The position numbers were made by a program, and so were the translations under genes. The notes under the pieces are model-generated. The model ran no database searches and was not told where the DNA came from. It saw only the letters and a list, made by a program, of their open reading frames with translations. This document shows, in pieces, positions 12,479 through 24,475 of a DNA stretch of 64,000 bases. Source of the DNA: Acanthochlamys bracteata (lineage: Eukaryota; Streptophyta; Magnoliopsida; Pandanales; Velloziaceae); the NCBI GenBank assembly GCA_019914995.1, contig CM034126.1:13087001-13151000 (forward strand), given 5' to 3'. Positions within the stretch are counted from its first letter, which is position 1; every line of letters begins with the position of its first letter.

Positions 12479-15429
12479 GCTTACTGATAAAGGAAATCCA
12501 AGAATAGTAAAAACAACAAGGCAAGCAGCAACTATGCCAGTTGGAGGAAGTCCTGTGCGGGAGAAGTCAGAATTTTTCACTACTAAGGTTATTATGAGCA
12601 TTCCTCCAAAGCAGAGGCCTATGACAAGGTTGGAGATACCCCAAATCAAGGCAGATCCCCACTTCCTGCATAACTTTTCTAAAACCATTGATGTCAATCC
12701 CAGAACAACGGAATTTAACATTAGACCAAGAGCCCCCATTCGCACTCCAGAGTGATAACCCTGCCCTATATTTGGGTCCCCTCTATACACTTCTCGGCCC
12801 ATCCAATCAGTATCATACATATTAAACACAAACCATGCAATCCATGTAAGTGCTGTGACAATCAGTATCATCCAAATTGGATACGTCAGGTACCTAATTG
12901 CGCCGACAAACTCCCACAGGAAAGGTTCTTGGGAGCTTTCAGATGGCTCGCATGTTTCACCAGGTGAATCTGTAGAACCAGTTCCTGAGCATAGAGGAAC
13001 TTCCTTGACAGTGAATACGCTAATACAAGTAGTGATTACAAGGAGAACAATGTCAATAAGAAAAACCGACTTCAAATTGGCACAGTTTGTGCTGCAAGAA
13101 GATGTGACGGTGAACCGGAAGACAGAATACCAGCCACTATATGACCCAGCAGCATAACCAAGAATATTGCCCAAGGCCATGAAGAGCGAAAAATAAGCAT
13201 TAGCTATCCTAGTCCTTCTCTGGTCCTTCCCTAAATCAAGAAGAAAGAGAATTGACATTAATAAAGAGATCATTTCCTTGCACTTTTAACTTTATATATT
13301 AAAAAATAAATAATAAAGTAATTCTATATTGACAATTGTTGCACTACGCATCACTCATTCCACCAATCAAGATCATCTCCAAAAGTCCAATGCCAAAAGT
13401 TCTGCAACAAGTAACTCTTGATACTTAAATAGCAAGAAGATGGTGCGAGTGAACTACTATGAATGTCATAGTATTAATACTAGTAAGAGTAATTACAGCA
13501 AATACACTCATAAGAAAGTAGTACAAGTCACAATTAAGTAGCGTAAAAGCATACTGTCTTATCGAGGTTACATTCCAAGTCTCACATTTCTAACAAAGAG
13601 GACAAAAAAGCTTGAGAGGCTATCTTGACAAGTTATCGCATACTTATCTCTCTTCATCCTTTCCTCAAACCCACTTCTTGGCCCTCTCTATATTACCCAA
13701 TACAAGAAGTGTCAAGTAACCCAAGACAACTTAGGAGATCAAAATACAAACTGGCTAAGATATAGAATTGTACCAAGAGAATGTTTAGAGTTCTATATTA
13801 GCTTCCTTAATATTCAATGTGCATCTTTCCGAATATGGAACTCTAAACAGACTAAATATCTTGCATAATAGGAGAATCGTGCCACTCAAGGGTTTATGGT
13901 CATTGCAGTCAATAAATGGCACAATAATTTGGGGTTCCTCAATCCTACCCGCACAAATTTAAACTTTGCGAAAGTCAATTTTGCTAAGAAATCTAGCTTG
14001 AAATAGTAGCAAAGTCTCTGCAATGGAACTTCTCAATACGAATAAAACTCACCAAAAGCTAATGTTACCAACAAATACATTTAGCAAATACCATGAATCA
14101 TATTCATTATATTTTACAATCAGCAATGTAGACAAGGAATCTGACAAATCCAAGATAGCTTCAGCGATTAGCCAGATTTTCCTATAGTGAAAGGAAATAT
14201 ATCAATCCAAATGAAGTAAAAAGTGTGCTTATGGATAGGATTTGTCTATTCTAGTTTTAGAAAGGGAGAAAACAGCTGTTGGATGTAAGAGCGCTTGTTG
14301 AATGTCATAGGCAGTAGGTCTTGTAGCACAGCACATTTTGACAGAACAAAAATTCTTCAAAGCTATTAGTAACACTGGTCTAAAAAACTGAAATCTTGAA
14401 AGGAAATGAATACGAACTAATACAGTATTGCAACTTCAAAATGACTCATGCTGGAAAGGCGTGGCTGAAGGTGCCCATTCGCTGGCTATTGTGGCACCCA
14501 CAAATTGTAAAACAAGGACTTGAGTATAAGGAAAATAAAACATATAGAAAATGCGGAAAAGAAAAGTAAATAGAATTAGCAATTTTGTTAGCTGGATTTG
14601 TTAATACTAGAAAGAGTAAACACTCTGAATTGAAGTAAGAGACCAGATTATTGCAGTTGGTAGTCAGATTAGTTGGCTGCAAATTCACGACCAGCTCTAA
14701 GTAAGTATTTAAAAACTAATTAAAAGAAAAAGTAGCCAGATTCAAACGAAGGAAGAGAAGAAAACCTGAGAGGTCTCCAAGGAGAGCGCGGCAAGGGCTC
14801 TGCGTAGCGTTATTCCCAACATCAAGCAACCAAAACCCAAACACAAACGCAATAATAGCTCTAGGCCTGCTCGTTCCAAGCTCAGTAGGGTCTCCAAAAA
14901 ACCCACCAATATCAGCAGAGAACCCAATGAACAGAATTCCCAGAATAATCCCTGTAGCTCCTGCAACAATAAATGGCCTCCGGCGACCAAAGCGTGACAT
15001 CGATCGATCACTAAAATGCCCGATGATCGGTTGAACGAATAGTCCAGCGATTGGTCCACAAAGCCAGATCAGTCCTGCCCAAGCGTGCGGGATCCCAAGC
15101 TCTTGTACATAAGGAGTTAACAACGAAAGCTGCAGAGCCCAACCGAACTGGATCCCACACGCCACGCAGGCGGCACGAAACAACGCTCGCAAAGGAGTCG
15201 GTCGCTTTGCTGGAGTTCCATGCTGCTGCTGTTGTTGTTGTTGGTGTTGATTCTGGGTTTGATTACGGCGAGGTTGTTGAGGTCTGGGTGGGCGGCGGTG
15301 AGAACGGTGAGGGCGTTGTTGGCTCTGCGGCGGAGGTGGTGGTAGTGGTGGAGATGGATGTGGATGTGGTAGTTGGTTGGGCTCAGTCATCGCCGGCGTC
15401 GGAGAATTTGAACGGTCCGGTGAAGTCAA
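10466..15429 (-). CDS. Sucrose/H+ symporter, SUT4 (SUC4) type
   Basis: Sucrose-proton symporter of the GPH/MFS superfamily. SUT4-type members act mainly at the tonoplast, some at the plasma membrane, moving sucrose with H+. Exons in transcript order: 14766-15429, 12485-13230, 12267-12330, 12145-12188, 10466-10624. Phases are consistent and total 558 residues. Diagnostic segments are GIQFGWALQLSLLTPYVQEL, ELGIPHAWAG (conserved His), SRFGRRRPFI, GKDQRRTRIANAYFSLFMA, DTDWMGREV, GVRMGALGLMLNS, SRIESLGLGQGLAMG and the C-terminal FGGGNSPAF. Five exons match SUC4 genes rather than the many-exon SUC3 type. Oddities: about 75 residues before TM1 are a Pro/His/Gln-rich tail (PPLPPPPP, a run of seven Q), longer than in most SUT4 proteins; a second in-frame Met at codon 14 could be the true start. 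Intron 2 opens with a CT/CA repeat. Confidence 0.95.
12425..12479. repeat. Compound (GT)n(GA)n microsatellite abutting a SUT4 splice donor
   Basis: On the transcript (minus) strand intron 2 begins GTAAGC and runs straight into about 11 CT units and then about 16 CA units. The repeat therefore starts within two or three bases of the 5' splice site. If the intron is retained, translation continues into a Ser-Leu then His-Thr repeat tail and stops within the intron. Confidence 0.93.
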
Positions 15430-15434
15430 AAGGA

Positions 15435-15437
<3 letters not shown>

Positions 15438-15487
<50 letters not shown>

Positions 15488-15546
15488 GGGTCAAATGAAA
15501 GGAGGAGAGAAGAGAGTGAGGATTGGTCTTGTTTTGGTATTTATAT
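15438..15546 (-). promoter_or_regulatory. SUT4 core promoter: TATA box and CT-rich leader
   Basis: On the minus strand CATATAAATA (TATA-like, 15537-15546) lies about 110 bases before the SUT4 start codon. Downstream of it, within the likely 5' leader, is a (CT)n microsatellite (plus-strand GA repeat 15439-15484). CT-rich leaders of this kind are common in plant promoters. Assigned from sequence and spacing only. Confidence 0.55.
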
Positions 15547-17604
15547 GAAAGCATTTATTAACTCAATTTTGTCTTCCTGTTTCACACAAAACACCCTCGA
15601 ATAGTTAGAATAGAGATTTAGCACATTTTGTTTCTTTTGGTAGTTGTTGAACTAAGAAGAAAAAAATAAAGATAATATTTTACGTGCAAACTTTACGTTG
15701 ATTTTACTAAACCGCAATATGCTTCTATGTTGGCCTATAATTTGATTCTATTTATCTAGTGAGAATTTTGTGAAGAAATTCACAAAATTACTATAATAAA
15801 GAAAATATTTGTTGTCAGCTAGTTTTAAGTTCTTATCACATTGCGTGTTAAGTTATTCTTGAAAGCACTAACCTTATCAGTTCTCACGGAGGTGTCTTCA
15901 GTTTTCATTACCCAACAATTGAATGAACACTAGAATTTATAGTATAAAGACATCATCAGTGACATCAGAAAAAGATACATTTCATCATGATAATAAGTCA
16001 ACAACTTTTTGTATAACATGATAATAGTCCTTTTTTCAATTTTTTAAAATTTACAAACTTTCCAATAAATAGAGGAAATCTTTGTAAATTTGCACCACAA
16101 AAAAATACCACTCATAATTTAGAAGCTTAATATTGAAAAATTGAAGGGTTTATTGGCAAAACTCATTAAACAAATCAAACACGTTGGTCTCTCTGCAAGG
16201 CTGGAGGCTCGCTGGCGCCGTAGGCGGGCATTAGACAGTCGGCGGGCCCCGCTAATCTTATATTATACTCCATCTGTCTATAAGAGCTTCACACGTATCA
16301 CTTCACGATAGAGGTGCCAGAAAACGATAACGATTTCATTCAGAAAAAGAATATATACCTAAGTTGATTGATCACTAAAAAATACTTCAAATTATTAGTG
16401 TTAACTATATGTTGATGTAGGTGAATTACATAACATGTATTAATATTCGTGAACGTTCTTTGTACTAAGTTTTTGGTGATTTACATTGAACGAAAACGTC
16501 TAGGTTGGAAAGTTAGCCAATATGCCACGATTCCATTGGATCCCGAAGAATCACAGTTTTTTTTATATTTATTTTTTAAATTAATAATCTATTTGTCGTG
16601 TGAATTATATGAAGTAACGTGGCAGGTTGTAGTGATGAGTTTCCAGATTAGGAAAATATTCAAAGTTTACGGAGTGATTTTGCCAGAAGCGCATTGATTA
16701 GTTTATTAACAAAGACAAAAATTACCAGGATGATTATTGGTTAAAATTCTAGAGTTAGAACTGGAGAACTTAAGTTAATAAAAACCGTTGACTTAATTGA
16801 AGATTTGAGTCTGTGAATCATTCGACAAAAGGCAAAGAATGTTTGGTTTTTACGATAATTACTTTTGTGTTCACGGTATAATTTACAGCTGAGTAGTAGA
16901 AGAATAGAAGATAGAACTCTTCTTTTATATACATGTTAGGTGTTTTTTTTTAAAAATTCAGTCGTCTAATCAAATATTTGATTTAGATGATTTTATGATG
17001 TTACGTGTATATATATAAAAATTCATTGATCCTTCAAAAATATGATTTTCTATTTTTGTGATAATAATCAGTTAATTATAGGTTTAGTCAAGTCGTCCCT
17101 TCTAGCAAGTGGCAACATGTTTTTTGCAAGTTCTGAAAGCGTTAATGAGCTTTATCCACTTCGATTGTATGGAGTTTTGTGGTACAAATCGCAAACGAAA
17201 ACGTTTTTGGATTTTTGTTATGATTGGGGACCTACGTTAGATGTGCCAGCCTAACAATGAGACGCCAAACTGAAACATTTCTTCTATAACGCAGGTGATA
17301 ATGATTGGGATTAACATCTTGCATAAGGACGTTTTTTAAATACATTATAGAGAATTTCATATACGTAAATTTTATAAAAGCAAATTTTAAAAAATAGATT
17401 AGAAATTAGTTTAATTTTATATTTTAATTAAAATCGGAAGTGAGAAGTAGAGTTCTAAAATTTAAGATTATGAATTTTAATAAAAAATTAAAAATGAAGT
17501 TCTTAGTTCAATAACCTTTCTAAATTTAACCAAAGAAAGCAAAGTTTTAAACTTTAGTGACATGCCCGAAGTAGGACTTATAAATGTTCCTACTTATGAT
17601 TATA

Positions 17605-18385
17605 GTTGTTAGATCCGGATCGACCTAGAAATCGTCGATTCGGACGGTAGATCAGTTCGAGTTTGTAGAAAAATCATTTGTAAAATTGATCTATTTTGAT
17701 TTTTTTTTATTTGGTTCAATCCGATCGACCCGTCCGTCCAGATCAAACCGAGTTGAATAAAATTTTTAAAAATTTTAAATTGATGATATATTTAATAAAA
17801 AAATAATTATTAATAGTTTTATGTTAAAAAATAATATCTAGTTTAGATTTTATATTTAGATGTGATAATACAAAAATATAATTAATTATATTTTATTTGT
17901 AAATATCAATTATTAGTAATTTTTAAAATTTTATATTATAAAATATTCAGACTCAAATATATATATATAAAAAAGTTAGTTGTTGTCTCTTTTATGATTT
18001 ATCTATTTTATAATTTTATATTCTTCTAATCTCTTAATTTATTTAAATATTTTTTATTATAAATTTTCGTTATTATTATTGTTGGTGGTGGTGGTAATAT
18101 CATGGTAGCAACACTTCAATTTTCGCTATGATTGTTATTACTGTTATTATTAATAGTAATGTTACAGTAAAATATTTTAATTTTTTATTATAATTATTCA
18201 TGCTATTATTATTGATAGTGCCATAATAAAAATAAGTTTTTGACCGTAATTGTTATTATTATTAATTAAAAATACTTTAATATTAATTGATCCGATGGTT
18301 CGATCGATTGATCCGATGGGTCAATTCGAGAATCGTGATCCGGACAATTTTTTGGTTCGATGTTCGGTCAGGCTCTTACAACTAT
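17605..18385. mobile_element. Putative inverted-repeat element with GATCCGGATC-rich ends
   Basis: Left end reads TATAGTTGTTAGATCCGGATC, with the right end CTTACAACTATG giving an imperfect short terminal inverted repeat (TAGTTGTTAGA against TAGTTGTAAGA). Both terminal 100-base zones are rich in GATCGA/ATCCGGA motifs (GATCCGGATC on the left, GTGATCCGGAC on the right), around an AT-rich core with GTT/ATT triplet runs. No coding capacity. A clear target-site duplication was not found, so class and exact ends are uncertain. Confidence 0.45.
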
Positions 18386-19906
18386 GCTTATAATAAATCA
18401 TGAATACTCTTTTTTTAATTTGACTTGATATATAAGGATGTGTTTTAATTATATAGGGGTGAGTTTACGAAAATGAGTTATGTAAAAATAAAGTTTGATT
18501 TAGTAAAAGTAAAAATTTATAATGGTAATTAAAATATGTGAAAGAAAATTTGGAATAAATTTTTTTTTCAATATGGGGTTTGAGGTGGAATTAGAAGTAA
18601 AGTTCGAAATGGTGACTGAAATATGTAAAGTGATTGAATTCGAAATTTGAAAAAAGAAAATAGAATTTGGTATAATTAAATCTAACGAATTACTTTTTAT
18701 GAAAGAATCACTCAAACTAAAAATGTTAAAACATATCATATAATAAATGTTCGTGCTATGTTGGGTTTTGAAAATTTTATCATATTTTTGTAGAGATACT
18801 TGTGTAAAGGAAGAGGTGATCAGTTATTAATAACAAAATGTGTAACCTATATTAGATATCACTAATTTTGATATGTACATTGATGCGTAAACTAACTAGT
18901 TAATTTTTGGAGGTGTGAATATCAAGGGCATATTTATTTTAGTATTAAACTCACGTGAATTTATAAAAAGGAAATTTGAAATTGAAAATAGTTATTTTAG
19001 TTTAAAAATAAGTTTAAAAAAATCAATTTAGAGTGTATGTTAGAAAGCCTGTTAAATTAGGCCCAACTAGATTCAACTTAAATATAAATAATTTGTCTGC
19101 TTTTCACTTGAACATTATTTGTAATTCTTTCGAAATTAATCCGTACATGTTCTAATTAATTAGTTCAATTTTATTTTATCACTACTTCTTTCTAGAATGG
19201 ATCTAGTTTAATTAGTTCAATTAGTTTAATTTATAATTTGGAAGTCCCAATAAATAAATTAAAGGGAAAACGACATGAATTCCAATCCATGAAATCAACG
19301 AGAAGGTGAGACGTGAGAGAGAGAGATAATGACGTGTACGGCTAGGCTTAAAAGCAGCTTAAAAATTGTCAACTTTTCTAAATCACAAGTCCAAATCTGT
19401 CGACTTATTAGTTCAATTCATAAAACAGATGAGAAATAAGAAAGAGCGGTGAAAAATGCGGCACCGAAAATTAAGTAAACAAATCGAAAACGTGTTCCGT
19501 GCATGAATGTTTTGACATGTTTAATAACAATTCTTACTATTTTCTTACTGTTTTCGGATTGAAGACTTGAAGTGAGATTGCGAGAGAGTGGACGTTTTTT
19601 TAATTGGATTTTTTCCAGGACCGTGAATTCATGATAAGGAAGGTGTTGATGTATGGTTCCAAAATTTATGAGGCCCAATGTTTACTTGTTTCCTCAATCT
19701 AAGTCTGAATTTTTAAAAGTAAATTCAGTTAACTTTTTATATTTATTTGTTGTTAAAATTAAGTTTAGAATTAAAATTTTGTTTTAAAATTTAAATTTTA
19801 AAAGTATAATTTCTGGTCAAAAAAATAAAGTAAATTTTTATATTTATTTATTTTAAAATGAGTTAAAATTAAAATTTTGGAAAAAATAAGTTAGAAAAAA
19901 TAATAA

Positions 19907-20138
19907 GAACATATTTACTACACTCTAAACTTTACTTTTTTATGTTCATTTTTAATATAAAATAAGTAAATAATTTAAAATAAATTTTTATTAATTTTTT
20001 AAATTTTAAATTTAATATAATATAAATTAATATAAAATTTTATTTTTTATTAAATATTTTTAAATTTTTAAATATATTTTTTAAATTTAATTTTCAAAAT
20101 CTATCAAATTCTTGTTCAGCTACTCAGTAAACAAGCCC
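19907..20138. mobile_element. Tourist-like MITE, diverged copy
   Basis: Starts GAACATATTTACT after TAA and ends GTAAACAAGCCC before TTA. The ends match the consensus GGGCATGTTTACC seen more cleanly at 41432-41675. Non-coding and AT-rich. The flanking triplets (TAA and TTA) are not identical, suggesting an older insertion. Confidence 0.5.
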
Positions 20139-20491
20139 TTAACATAAGTTATAGCTTAGAAAATATAGTTCATAAAATTTATTATTTTACTCCTTAATAC
20201 AAAGTATCCACTTTTGTTATTTATTATTAGGGTCCAATTAAGGACCGTCCATAAAGCTCCTTAACATCAAATCGCAACTGTTATAAACATTATGCACAAT
20301 TAGACAAAATTTTTCATACGTTTGCGCTCTCGCTTTGGTCGTTCGTACAACCAGATATTTGCCATTTTATTTTTTGCCAGTTCGTTCGTACAACAAAATC
20401 TAGAAACGATCGTGTCACAAGCACTGCCGTTGCTTTTTGTTTAAAAAAACTTTTGTGTTTTATATTACTTTAATCAGTGATATGATATGGA

Positions 20492-20738
20492 GGGCATGTT
20501 TAACATGATATTCAACAAATTATTTGAAAAATAAATTTATAGAAAATAATTTTCTTAAGATACAAGTTTTCTTGAATTTAGCTAATATTAAAATGAATTT
20601 AAAAGTAAACTTTAATTTATAAATACATTTTTAGCCAAAAATTATAATTATAATTTAATTATTTATTTAAATTTAAAAATTAAACTAAAAGTTAAAATTG
20701 AGTTTAAAAAAACTGATTTAAGCGTAAGTTAACAATCC
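20492..20738. mobile_element. Tourist-like MITE, diverged copy
   Basis: Left end GGGCATGTTTAACATG and right end GTTAACAATCC resemble the family represented by 41432-41675. AT-rich and non-coding. Boundaries approximate; no clean target duplication seen. Confidence 0.35.
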
Positions 20739-21669
20739 TGTAATAACAAATCTCCTAATATACCAACAAAAACAAAATTATAATGTTACATCCAAAGCTT
20801 GCCACATTACATATAAAAATTGTGCGATTATTATTATTATTATTATGGGGTGTTTAGAGTGGCCAATTTGTTTTTTGTTTGTATTGTTGTTGTAAGTTGG
20901 AATATATTTTTTAAAACAGATTTGTTGCTGCACATTTTAAAGAAATTTTAATGTTACATGAAATTTTAAATTTTAATTCAAGATTTTTATAATTTCTAGC
21001 AATAAGTCTTGTTGTGCGCATCATATAACAGTAACGAATACATAAATCTAAATAAAATTTTTAATATTTATAGTAAGAATATTTATATTTTGTTTTAAAT
21101 ATAAAACAGTCTTTTGCACCGCAGACTTTCCCTATTATTATGCTCTAACTAAAACAAGTAAATTTTTTTAAAACGTCCAAAATTGATTTTGAAATGAATC
21201 TTGTTTGAAATAAAGTATATTTAAAAAAATTAAATAAGCTAATTTTTAAATTAAAAAATTATATACAGAAATGTCTTACAATACATAGTTTTTCGATACT
21301 TTATAAAATTATAAAAATATAACATATAAAAAGTTATTTCAAAATATGAAATATTTATTAAAAAGATAAGTATTTGTAAGCTCTCCAGTCTCCTTAATAG
21401 CGAAACCACGAAGGAGTTGCAGTTGTTTGCTAATAGAAAAACAGTCTGCCCGTTGGGCTGTTGTCCAAAAAACAGTTCATTTATAGACCAGGCCTGATTC
21501 GCTAAAGAAGCCTATGTTGAGTGGGCCAACATTAGTTTCTATAGGCTACAGAGTTTGTTGGGTCCAAATGCTGCTCACAATTCTTTTATGGATTTTTAAG
21601 AGTGCTTATAATTTTTCTAAAAAAAAATATTTTAATTAAAAATATAAATTATATATATATATATATATA

Positions 21670-22085
21670 GAGAATATGATATAGCTACATGTCATCTTAA
21701 AAGTAAATGTGTACACATGCCGGTCAAAAATGGCCGGCGAGCTCTCCAAATCTAGTTTCTATTATTGGATATGAAGAACTATGAGTTGAAAATATGTTGA
21801 TATAATTTCAGCTCAATCGGAATACGAATCGACCTCCATCGAGACTCTTGATCAAAGTAACACAAAAATAAAATATATATCTTTTGTTAAATTTAACTTT
21901 TTATATTATTTTGATCAAGAGTTTTAATAGAGGTCGATTTGTATTCCGATTGAGCTGAAATTTTATCAACATTTTCTCAACTCATAGTTCTTTATATACA
22001 TCAGTGGAAACTGGATTTAGAAAGCTCGCCGGCCATTTTTGGCCGGCATGTGTACCTTTAAGATGATATGTGTCTATATATATAT
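21670..22085. mobile_element. Long fold-back inverted repeat (hairpin), non-coding
   Basis: Two arms of about 170 bases (about 21687-21865 and 21905-22075) are near-perfect inverted copies, separated by a loop of only about 40 bases. Identity of the arms by eye is about 85%. Each arm carries GAACTATGAGTTGA, TTTCAGCTCAATCGGAATAC and AATCGACCTC. Near its outer end each arm holds a small nested palindrome (GCCGGCCATTTTTGGCCGGC on the right; one mismatch on the left). TA-repeat tracts sit just outside both arms. There is no ORF. This fits a fold-back MITE inserted at TA-rich DNA, and if transcribed it would give a long double-stranded RNA hairpin. No second copy was seen in the window. Confidence 0.8.
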
Positions 22086-22494
22086 ATTATCTAAAAGAAG
22101 CTCAATTTAAAAGGAAATTAATTTAAAAACACTTTAGTTTAAGAATTATAATTGATAGTAGTGAAAACTTTAGACACGAACAGTAATCCTTCAACGTTCT
22201 CCTCTTTATGAATCTTTATTTTGTTTTATTTTTATTTTTAGTATTACTCTGTGGCTAATATTTTGTAACACCAGTGTTTATCTTGTTTTTTCTGAATCAT
22301 GATATTATTATCCTGCTTTTATATTCAACTCTAATCTGTTTCACTGATGTCGAATAATACGCATAATATTGTCGTTTGTTCCTCGTTGAAAGATTTCAGA
22401 ATTTGGCCCAAGATGATTTCAGTTGTAGAACCTGGGCTTGGGCTGGGTATTGGGCCGCCATATGAAGGCATGTAAGTTGGGAGCAGCCTACTCT

Positions 22495-22754
22495 GGGGGT
22501 GTTTGGGATTGCTTATGAAATGGAGCTTTTGTAAAATGAAGGGTATTTTTATCTTTTTTGAAAAACGAGCTCTATTTTTTTTACTTCTAAAAAAATAATA
22601 AAAATATGTAATAAAAAGATCTCACTCCGTAGAATTTTTCTACACTTTCTAAATTTTTAAATAATTTTTTTATATATTTATAAAATATGTATTGAAAAAC
22701 GTAAAATGGAGAATTGAAAAGTTGGGTTGGAGAAAAGCAAAGCCAAACACCCCC
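22495..22754 (+). mobile_element. MITE family A, copy 1 (TIR GGGGGTGTTTGG)
   Basis: 260-base element starting GGGGGTGTTTGG and ending CCAAACACCCCC, flanked by TCT on both sides (22492-22494 and 22755-22757), a 3-base target duplication. The 3-base duplication and the GGGTGTTTGG terminus are typical of PIF/Harbinger-derived Tourist-like MITEs. Non-coding. A nearly identical copy in the opposite orientation lies at 30503-30761. Confidence 0.88.
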
Positions 22755-24024
22755 TCTATAGAGTGTACGTCTGGCACAGTAGTTAAATATTTTAACTCTA
22801 CTTCAATTTTATTTACATTTTTATAATATTTATATAAGTTATTAAAATTTAAAAATATAAATACATTATTTATTTTTATAAATGTTTAGATAAAAATTTT
22901 ATTACTTGATAAATTTAAAATATTTTTTATTTTATATTATATTTTTTATAAACATCTTCAAATATTTTCAAAGAAAACGACGATTCCCTCTGTACTATCG
23001 AAAAAAAGGCGGCATCATTCTGGAATATTATTTATTTATTTATTTTTGGGTAACAAAAGTCATGCATAAAGGTTCCCTCCGTCAAATGTTAATTGCAGGG
23101 TCTTCCAAATCTCAACCACCCTTAAATAATCTTCCATACCTTATAGCATAATCCTTGCCGGCTTAATCTTCCAGTTAAGAAGATCAAAGGTAGTTGCACA
23201 CTTTTAACAGGGATCAAAAAGATTGTCCATTAGTTTTCATGTTCATTAATTTATTATAGTTCTTATCAAATAATCAAGCAACTTGTGCTTATGGCACTAA
23301 AAATGATCATGTCAAGAAGGGACACACTCTTTCAGAACTATATAGGGAATACTTTTTTAAAATAAGTTTTATTTTTTTACTTTAAAAAAATAATAAAAAT
23401 ATATAATAAAAAAAATTTCATTATGTAAAATTTTTTTATATTTTTTAAAATTTTAAATAAATTTTTTATATATTTATAAAATATATATTAAATATGAAAT
23501 AAAAAATTAAAATTTTTATATTTTATAAATTTAAGGCTTCGAGCTACTGCTATGATCTCATGCCATGTTTCATTGTCATCAACATTGTCAGATATTACTA
23601 ACTTTGCAACGGATCAGACTTGTAGCAGCTCTCTCGGATCGGAACTGGTGGTAATTATAAGCAGATAAATTTCAGTTCAAAATTTAAACTTATGTATTGA
23701 TACATGATAATTCAGCTAATACTGTGTTATATTGTAATGAATTAATTTGCAGGAGTACTATGTAACAAGTTTAATTTTATTAACCAACATTTTGGAATAG
23801 GATCGTTACATAAGTTCAACACACAATCACATTTGGCTTCTAGACATCTGGGCTTTGTGTGATCTCTATCGGGGAGGCTAATTGCTTAACCTCAGCGTGA
23901 TTTTTAGAAATAAAATAATGTGTTTATTTTTTGTAACAGTAATTGTTTGATTAAATTATAGTAAGTTCGATCGATCTTGATCAAACACCTAAATTAGAGA
24001 AGTAACGAGAGTCTGTATAAATAA

Positions 24025-24475
24025 AGATGGCAAATTTAAACCTCACTTGCGAATTCAATCCGAAAAGATCGAATTTTGGTCAATTTATTGTTAAATTTGG
24101 ATCATTTTTGGATCAATCCGAAAAAATTAAAAAAAATTAGATCGGATTCGAATTGACAGAAAAATAATCCCTTTAATCTATACAATTATTTATATATTAT
24201 TTAATAATTAAAAAATATTTTAAATAATAGCATTAAATTTGAATTATATATATATATTTATGATAGTTCAACTAAGTTTTACTTAATTTATAAATTATAA
24301 TTTTAATTATTAAATGGGTTGACTGAATTTTATCTGATTATTAAATAAGTTGGATTATGATTGACATTTTTTATCTATATAAATAAATAGATCAAATTAG
24401 AATTGAATAATTTTGATCTATTTATTATATGAATAGATCTAAAACCGACTCAAAAATTTGAATTACCACCCGGAC
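24025..24475. mobile_element. Dispersed repeat, GGCAAAT... family, copy 1
   Basis: Starts near GATGGCAAATTTAAACC, contains several GATCGAATT/GGATCGGATTCG motifs, has an AT-rich middle, and ends with AAAATTTGAATTACCACCC. The same order of motifs is found at 60437-60955. The ends form only a weak inverted repeat. Non-coding. Likely a non-autonomous element; class not determined. Confidence 0.5.

Noticed and set aside
12377..12484. C-terminal Ser-Leu/His-Thr repeat tail on the SUT4 exon
   Set aside because: It is translation through the CT/CA microsatellite of intron 2; the spliced frame VTYTIPYAMMSSRIESLG restores the SUT4 family sequence.
15051..15548. 165-codon plus-strand ORF over SUT4 exon 1
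   Set aside because: Antisense of the SUT4 N-terminus; Val- and Glu/Arg-repeat runs come from the Pro/Gln codons and the GA microsatellite.
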